Shown: piece after piece, positions 63,733-64,000 of the stretch
How the letters are laid out: each line of letters opens with the position of its first letter
How positions within the stretch are numbered: position 1 is the first letter of the stretch
Assembly: GCF_900113325.1 (NCBI RefSeq)
Contig: NZ_FOOY01000016.1
Coordinates: forward strand, 23,479 to 87,478
Length of the DNA stretch: 64,000 nucleotides
DNA from: Sporolactobacillus nakayamae
Lineage (GTDB): Bacteria > Bacillota > Bacilli > Bacillales > Sporolactobacillaceae
Direction of reading: 5' to 3'
Notes under the pieces: model-generated
The model's database searches: none
The model's input: only the letters and a program-made list of their open reading frames with translations
Told to the model about the DNA's origin: nothing
Position numbers and translations under genes: made by a program

Positions 63733-64000
63733 GTGCTCATCCAAAAGGCGTTTAAGTTTCGGCTTTTCCCTACGGAAGAACAAGCCGTTCAAATCAATAA
63801 GTCCATTGGATGCAGCCGGTTTGTCTACAATCATTTTTTAGACTGTTGGGAAAAGACCTATAAACAAACCGGGAAGGGCTTAACCTATAACACCTGCAGT
63901 AAAGCCCTGACGCAGCTCAAAGCCGAGCTGCCTTGGCTCAAAGAGCCGGATAAGTTTGCCTTACAGAATAGCTTAAAGAACCTTTCCAAGGCTTATGACC
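63733..64000 (+). CDS. TnpB/OrfB N-terminus, runs past the window end
   Basis: GTG 63733 after GGAGGAACGG opens a frame to base 64000 encoding FKFRLFPTEEQAVQINKSIG and SRFVYNHFLDCWEKTYK, the N-terminal region of TnpB proteins. About 90 residues are visible; the RuvC motifs lie outside the window. It is only distantly like the IS607 tnpB at 6498. No tnpA is seen upstream, so it may be a tnpB-only element. Confidence 0.85.
   Translation, partial: MLIQKAFKFRLFPTEEQAVQINKSIGCSRFVYNHFLDCWEKTYKQTGKGLTYNTCSKALTQLKAELPWLKEPDKFALQNSLKNLSKAYD

Noticed and set aside
1..64000. tRNA and rRNA genes
   Set aside because: No tRNA cloverleaf or rRNA sequence was recognised by eye; a tRNAscan search would be decisive.

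Overview
The window reads as chromosomal DNA of a low-to-medium G+C Bacilli species. Shine-Dalgarno sites are strong (AAGGAGG-like), TTG and GTG starts are common, and many genes end at Rho-independent terminators. Two DUF4183 proteins and a DUF1540 protein suggest a spore-former. A helveticin J-type bacteriocin and an aromatic aminotransferase paired with a D-2-hydroxyacid dehydrogenase are typical of lactic acid bacteria. Together these point to a spore-forming lactic acid bacterium near Sporolactobacillus; this is inference, since no rRNA or phylogenetic marker is present.

Layout. 1-5.8 kb: end of an A-type Fe-S carrier gene, then an arsenic/metalloid-type cluster (ArsB pump, CoA-disulfide reductase with rhodanese domain, Cys-rich MarR regulator, ArsP-type permease, an unlisted 45-residue Cys-rich peptide at 5067-5204, and an ArsN/Pat-like acetyltransferase). 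5.87-7.83 kb: an IS607-type element (serine recombinase plus TnpB). 8-17 kb: universal stress protein, SulP anion transporter, DUF1287 protein, MFS pump, a heptad-repeat coiled-coil protein, a divergent MocR/PNPOx pair, an alpha/beta hydrolase and a HAD phosphatase. 17.6-22.8 kb: helveticin J-like bacteriocin beside two copies of a lipoprotein cassette separated by an ISLre2-type transposase. 22.9-31 kb: decayed genes (GNAT, MFS, shortened hydrolase), pentapeptide protein, ZIP transporter, NlpC/P60-LysM protein and small probable spore proteins. 31-36.3 kb: LysR/GNAT divergent from an unusual ACT-domain/MFS fusion, then ferredoxin, cupin and Crp/Fnr genes. 36.3-46.5 kb: repeat-rich intergenic DNA, a SAM-I riboswitch leading into an alpha/beta hydrolase, and assorted enzymes and regulators. 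46.8-54.4 kb: a complete four-gene Wadjet (Jet) plasmid-defence operon in the order D-A-B-C. 54.9-62.2 kb: Rpn-like nuclease, then an aromatic aminotransferase/D-hydroxyacid dehydrogenase operon behind a Phe/Tyr-rich leader peptide and tandem terminators, then a MocR/aminotransferase pair. 62.2-64 kb: BioY behind a BirA-like operator, an XRE-cupin regulator, and the start of a second tnpB gene that runs off the window.

How the genes work together. The first cluster looks like thiol-dependent metalloid detoxification: paired cysteines recur in the regulator and the small peptide, and a shared TTGCA-type motif precedes both marR and the permease gene. The 56-59 kb operon should convert Phe/Tyr to phenylpyruvate-type keto acids and then to D-phenyllactate-type hydroxy acids, and its leader suggests attenuation by aromatic amino acids. 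The most novel-looking items are this leader, the ACT-MFS fusion, the SAM-riboswitch/hydrolase pairing, the Cys-rich peptide with its MarR motif, and a three-copy intergenic repeat family of about 230 bp.
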